A stretch of 8,670 nt of DNA, from NCBI GenBank assembly GCA_036389105.1, contig DASVQK010000002.1:1-8670 (forward strand), given 5' to 3'. The notes under the pieces were generated by a model. That model had not been told where the DNA came from, did not search any database, and saw only the letters and a program-made list of their open reading frames with translations. The DNA comes from AC-37 sp036389105 (GTDB lineage: Bacteria > Actinomycetota > Thermoleophilia > Solirubrobacterales > Thermoleophilaceae). Below, one piece after another: positions 6,489-8,670 of this stretch; the stretch's first letter is position 1, and each line of letters begins with the position of its first letter. The position numbers and the translations under genes are program-made.

Positions 6489-7228
6489 CCCAGCTGGCTG
6501 CGCATTCGCTCGAGCGAGCGGCGGATCAGGCGGGACACGTGCATCTGGGAGATGCCGACGCGCTCGGCGATCTGCGTCTGCGTGAGGCCGTCCTCGAAGC
6601 GCATCCGAAGGATCTCGCGCTCGCGCTCGGGGAGCGCCGCAAGGGCCGGCTCGAGGGATGCGCGGTCCTCGCTGCGGTCGAACTCCTCGTCGTCCGAGCC
6701 GATCGTCTCCATCGGGTCGAGCTCGTCCTCGCCCGACGGGCCGACCGACAGCGACAGCGGCGCGTACGCCGACCCGGCCTCCAGCGCCTCCAGCACCTGC
6801 TCGGTCGTGGTCTCGAACTCGCTCGCGATCTCCGCGATGCTGGGGGATCGGCCGAGCCTCGAAGTCAGCCGCTCGATGGTGGGCCCCATCTTGCCGTTCA
6901 GCTCCTGGAGGGCGCGCGGCACGCGGATGGCCCAGCCCTTGTCGCGGAAGTGGCGCTTGATCTCGCCCACCACGTTGGGCGTCGCGTACGTCGTGAGCGC
7001 CACCTCGCGCGACAGCTCGTAGCGGTCGATCGCCTTGATCAGGCCGATGGCGCCCACCTGCTCGATGTCCTCCAGCGACTCGCCGCGACCCGCGTAGCGC
7101 CGGGCGAGCGAGCGGACGAGCGGCAGGTGCCGCTCCACCAGCACCTCGCGCGCGCTCGCGTCGCCGCCCTCGTGGTAGCGGCGGAGGAGGTCGCGGTCGG
7201 TCTCGCCCGACTGCTGCACGGGCGTCAA
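6485..7228 (-). CDS. Alternative sigma factor, SigB/SigF/SigG family
   Basis: A 247-residue RNA polymerase sigma factor of the stress/sporulation type, lacking region 1.1. Region 2 covers about 28-110: LPLVRSLARRYAG, then the core-binding and -10 reading part EDIEQVGAIGLIKAIDRYE and TTYATPNVVGEIKRHFRDKGWAIRVPRALQEL. Region 3 follows at about 111-165 (PSIAEIASEFETTTEQVLEALEA). An acidic linker spans about 166-195. Region 4, with its helix-turn-helix, is at about 196-246: LPEREREILRMRFEDGLTQTQIAERVGISQMHVSRLIRRSLERMR. The start is TTG at 7228, overlapping the upstream gene's stop as TTGA, which suggests coupled translation; a GAGG lies close before it. The direct partner upstream encodes an RsbW-like protein, the usual arrangement for anti-sigma control. 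The family recognises GTTT...GGGTA-like promoters, but none stands out here, so the regulon is unknown. Confidence 0.93.
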   Translation of the reverse strand: MTPVQQSGETDRDLLRRYHEGGDASAREVLVERHLPLVRSLARRYAGRGESLEDIEQVGAIGLIKAIDRYELSREVALTTYATPNVVGEIKRHFRDKGWAIRVPRALQELNGKMGPTIERLTSRLGRSPSIAEIASEFETTTEQVLEALEAGSAYAPLSLSVGPSGEDELDPMETIGSDDEEFDRSEDRASLEPALAALPEREREILRMRFEDGLTQTQIAERVGISQMHVSRLIRRSLERMRSQLG

Positions 7229-7614
7229 TGCCTCGGCACCTGCTTCTCCAGTCGGACCACCAGGTGCCCGTCGGCCACCTCCTCCACCCCGTACGAGTCC
7301 ACCACCGTGGACAGGATCCGGGGCAGCGTCAGCTCGCCGGGGGGCGGCTCGGGGCCCTGGAGCGCCTCGGCCAGCGCGGCGTCCCGAAGCGGCCCGACGC
7401 GCGTGCGAACGCCGCCCTCGTGGATCTCGAACGACAGCGTGACGGGGTTCTGCGGATCGCCTTCGGCCAGCAGCCGCTCGACCGCCAGCTGGAGGTCGTC
7501 GAGCTGGTCGAAGCCCAGGTCGATCCTGTTGGCGATGCCGCCCAGCACCATCCGGATGACCGCCTCCCAGGCGCGGCCCACCGGGGCGGTCAGCTCGATG
7601 CGGTCAGACGGCAA
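7225..7614 (-). CDS. Degenerate RsbW-like anti-sigma / HATPase-fold protein
   Basis: A 129-residue protein immediately before the sigma factor, sharing a four-base overlap with it. The order of elements follows RsbW/SpoIIAB: a first strand and helix (RIELTAPVGRAWEAVIRMVLGGIANRIDL), then a DDLQLAVERLL helix where the ATP-binding N-box lies. A strand pair follows (PVTLSFEIHEGGVRTRVGPL), and the C-terminal LPRILSTVVDSYGVEE...GHLVVRLEKQV ends like RsbW. By eye the N-box xAVxExxxN is altered: AVERLLAE puts Arg where the catalytic Glu should be and Glu where Asn should be. No DxGxG box is present. The fold seems kept while ATP binding is lost. The start is TTG at 7614, because AGGAGGAG (7619-7626) lies just before it. 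The frame stays open upstream but only as low-complexity Arg codons antiparallel to nothing useful inside mnmA. It overlaps the end of mnmA by 11 bases. The name rests on position and pattern, not on a database match. Confidence 0.7.
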   Translation of the reverse strand: MPSDRIELTAPVGRAWEAVIRMVLGGIANRIDLGFDQLDDLQLAVERLLAEGDPQNPVTLSFEIHEGGVRTRVGPLRDAALAEALQGPEPPPGELTLPRILSTVVDSYGVEEVADGHLVVRLEKQVPRH

Positions 7615-8670
7615 CGGTCTCCTCCTTCGTCGTCGGCGGCGGCGCGCCCGCGGGCGCGCCGGCCCTGATCGTGGCGTATCCCAGCACGTCGTCTCCGCGC
7701 ATAAGGCAGGCGACCTGCCCCGGCGCCACGCCCTCCACGGGCCGGCCCAGCTCGAGCGTGAGCCGCGCATGGCGCCCGGCGGCGGGATCGCCCGCGACCC
7801 GGCACGGGACCGCCGCCGAGCGGTAGCGCAGCTTCACGCTGTCCACCTCGACGGCATCGCGGTGAAGCGTGGCCCCGCCCACTTCGACCGACCGGCGGGC
7901 GAGCGCTGCCCGCGGGCCGACCACCACCCGCCCGGACGCGGCGTCCTTGCGGACCACGTAGAGCGGCTCGTCCCCGGACAGGCCCAGGCCGCGCCGCTGG
8001 CCCACGGTGAAGAGGTGCTGGCCTTCGTGGCGGCCCAGCACGCGGCCGGCCACGTCCACGATCTGGCCGCCGGAGCCGCGCGCGCGCCGGCCGCCGTGGC
8101 GGCGCAGGAAGGCCGGGCCGCTGGTGCCGGCCAGGAAGCACAGGTCCTGGCTCTCGCGCTTCTCCGCCACCGGCAGCGACGCGCGCCGCGCCAGCTCCCG
8201 CACCCGCGGCTTGGTCAGGGCGCCGAGCGGGAAGTCGAGCCGGTCGAGCAGCTCCGGCCGCAGCCGGGCGAGCATGTAGGACTGGTCCTTGTCCCCGTCG
8301 GCCGCGCGGCGGACCAGCGGGCCGCGCGCGTCGCCCCCCACCCGCGCGTAGTGGCCGGTGGCCAGGCGCGCCGCCCCCAGCCGCTCGGCCAGGTCCAGCA
8401 TCGCGTCGAAGCGCACCAGCCCGTTGCAGCGCACGCACGGGTTGGGGGTGTTGCCCCCGTCGAGCTCGGTCAGGAAGTCGTCCACCACGTGGCGACGGAA
8501 GTCGCGGCGCAGGTCGAGGGTGACGTGCGGCAGGCCCATGCGGTGGGCCAGCGCACGCGCCTCGAGCACCGCCTGCGGCGAGCAGCAGCTGAGCGTGCCG
8601 TCCCCGACGGCGTCGGACCACAGCTGGAGGGTCACCGCCAGCGTGTCGTCGCCGCGCTCGAGCGCCAGCT
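7604..8670 (-). CDS. mnmA: tRNA-specific 2-thiouridylase MnmA, 5' end outside the window
   Basis: Catalyses the ATP-dependent thiolation of the wobble uridine (U34) in tRNAs for Lys, Glu and Gln. About 355 codons are present and the frame is open to the right edge: LALERGDDTLAV precedes TLQLWSD. The N-terminal PP-loop SGGVDS therefore lies beyond the window, and the GTG at 8635 is internal, not the start. Visible family features are CCSPQAVLEARALAHRMGLPHVTLDL, NTPNPCVRCNGLVRF (first catalytic cysteine region), ATGHYAR, KDQSYML (tRNA-binding region), ESQDLCFLAG (second catalytic cysteine), HEGQHLFTVGQRRGLG, and the C-terminal beta-barrel with KLRYRSAAVPCRV and GQVACLM. The last 25 residues are Ala/Pro-rich. 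The stop overlaps the following RsbW-like gene by 11 bases, so the two are likely cotranscribed. Identity is secure. Confidence 0.95.
   Translation of the reverse strand, partial: LALERGDDTLAVTLQLWSDAVGDGTLSCCSPQAVLEARALAHRMGLPHVTLDLRRDFRRHVVDDFLTELDGGNTPNPCVRCNGLVRFDAMLDLAERLGAARLATGHYARVGGDARGPLVRRAADGDKDQSYMLARLRPELLDRLDFPLGALTKPRVRELARRASLPVAEKRESQDLCFLAGTSGPAFLRRHGGRRARGSGGQIVDVAGRVLGRHEGQHLFTVGQRRGLGLSGDEPLYVVRKDAASGRVVVGPRAALARRSVEVGGATLHRDAVEVDSVKLRYRSAAVPCRVAGDPAAGRHARLTLELGRPVEGVAPGQVACLMRGDDVLGYATIRAGAPAGAPPPTTKEETVAV
7619..7626 (-). promoter_or_regulatory. Strong ribosome binding site of the RsbW-like gene
   Basis: AGGAGGAG on the minus strand, inside the last codons of mnmA, with four bases to the TTG start (six from the GGAGG core). 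It is the best Shine-Dalgarno in the window and fixes the start at 7614 rather than at upstream candidates. Confidence 0.7.

Noticed and set aside
7615..7770. Longer form of the RsbW-like protein with an Arg-rich N-terminus
   Set aside because: That part is an out-of-frame reading of the mnmA end. The strong AGGAGGAG site places the start at 7614.
1..8670. CRISPR arrays, insertion sequences, tRNA or rRNA genes, phage or defence genes
   Set aside because: No direct-repeat arrays, transposase motifs, tRNA-like folds or defence domains were seen by eye anywhere in the window.

Overview
This is a GC-rich chromosomal window in which every gene I can support lies on the minus strand, so genes are read from right to left. 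The GC content, the heavy use of GTG/TTG starts, the SigB/SigF-type sigma factor and the style of the tRNA thiolase point to an actinobacterium. A deep-branching Thermoleophilia/Solirubrobacterales-like lineage is my guess, but the sequence alone does not prove it.

Right part (about 6485-8670): a 5'-truncated mnmA (tRNA 2-thiouridylase) overlaps a small RsbW-like protein, which overlaps a SigB/SigF-family alternative sigma factor by 4 bases. The three look like one translationally linked unit. The RsbW-like protein has the general layout of an anti-sigma histidine-kinase-like ATPase, but the residues that normally bind ATP are not there. No STAS-type anti-anti-sigma gene is visible.

Middle (about 512-6384): a complete Dpp/Opp-type peptide ABC importer in the order permease C, lipoprotein binding protein, permease B, ATPase D, ATPase F. 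The permease C gene appears to start at an unusual CTG codon behind a good ribosome binding site. B-D and D-F overlap by GTGA, so those three are translationally coupled. A strong hairpin sits between the binding-protein gene and permease B, where such operons often reduce downstream expression. A perfect 16-bp palindrome covers the sigma-factor stop codon and lies about 90 bases upstream of the importer.

Left part (1-511): a terminator-like hairpin with a T tract follows the importer. Next come a good sigma-70-type promoter (TTGACA-18-TAGGGT) and an unusually long, hairpin-rich leader of about 215 bases. This leads into the first 64 codons of an MFS transporter that runs off the left edge. 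The leader resembles a regulatory RNA, but I cannot assign it to a known class.

The window is mostly ordinary metabolism. The parts most worth a second look are the degenerate anti-sigma protein paired with its sigma factor, the MFS leader, and the CTG-started permease.
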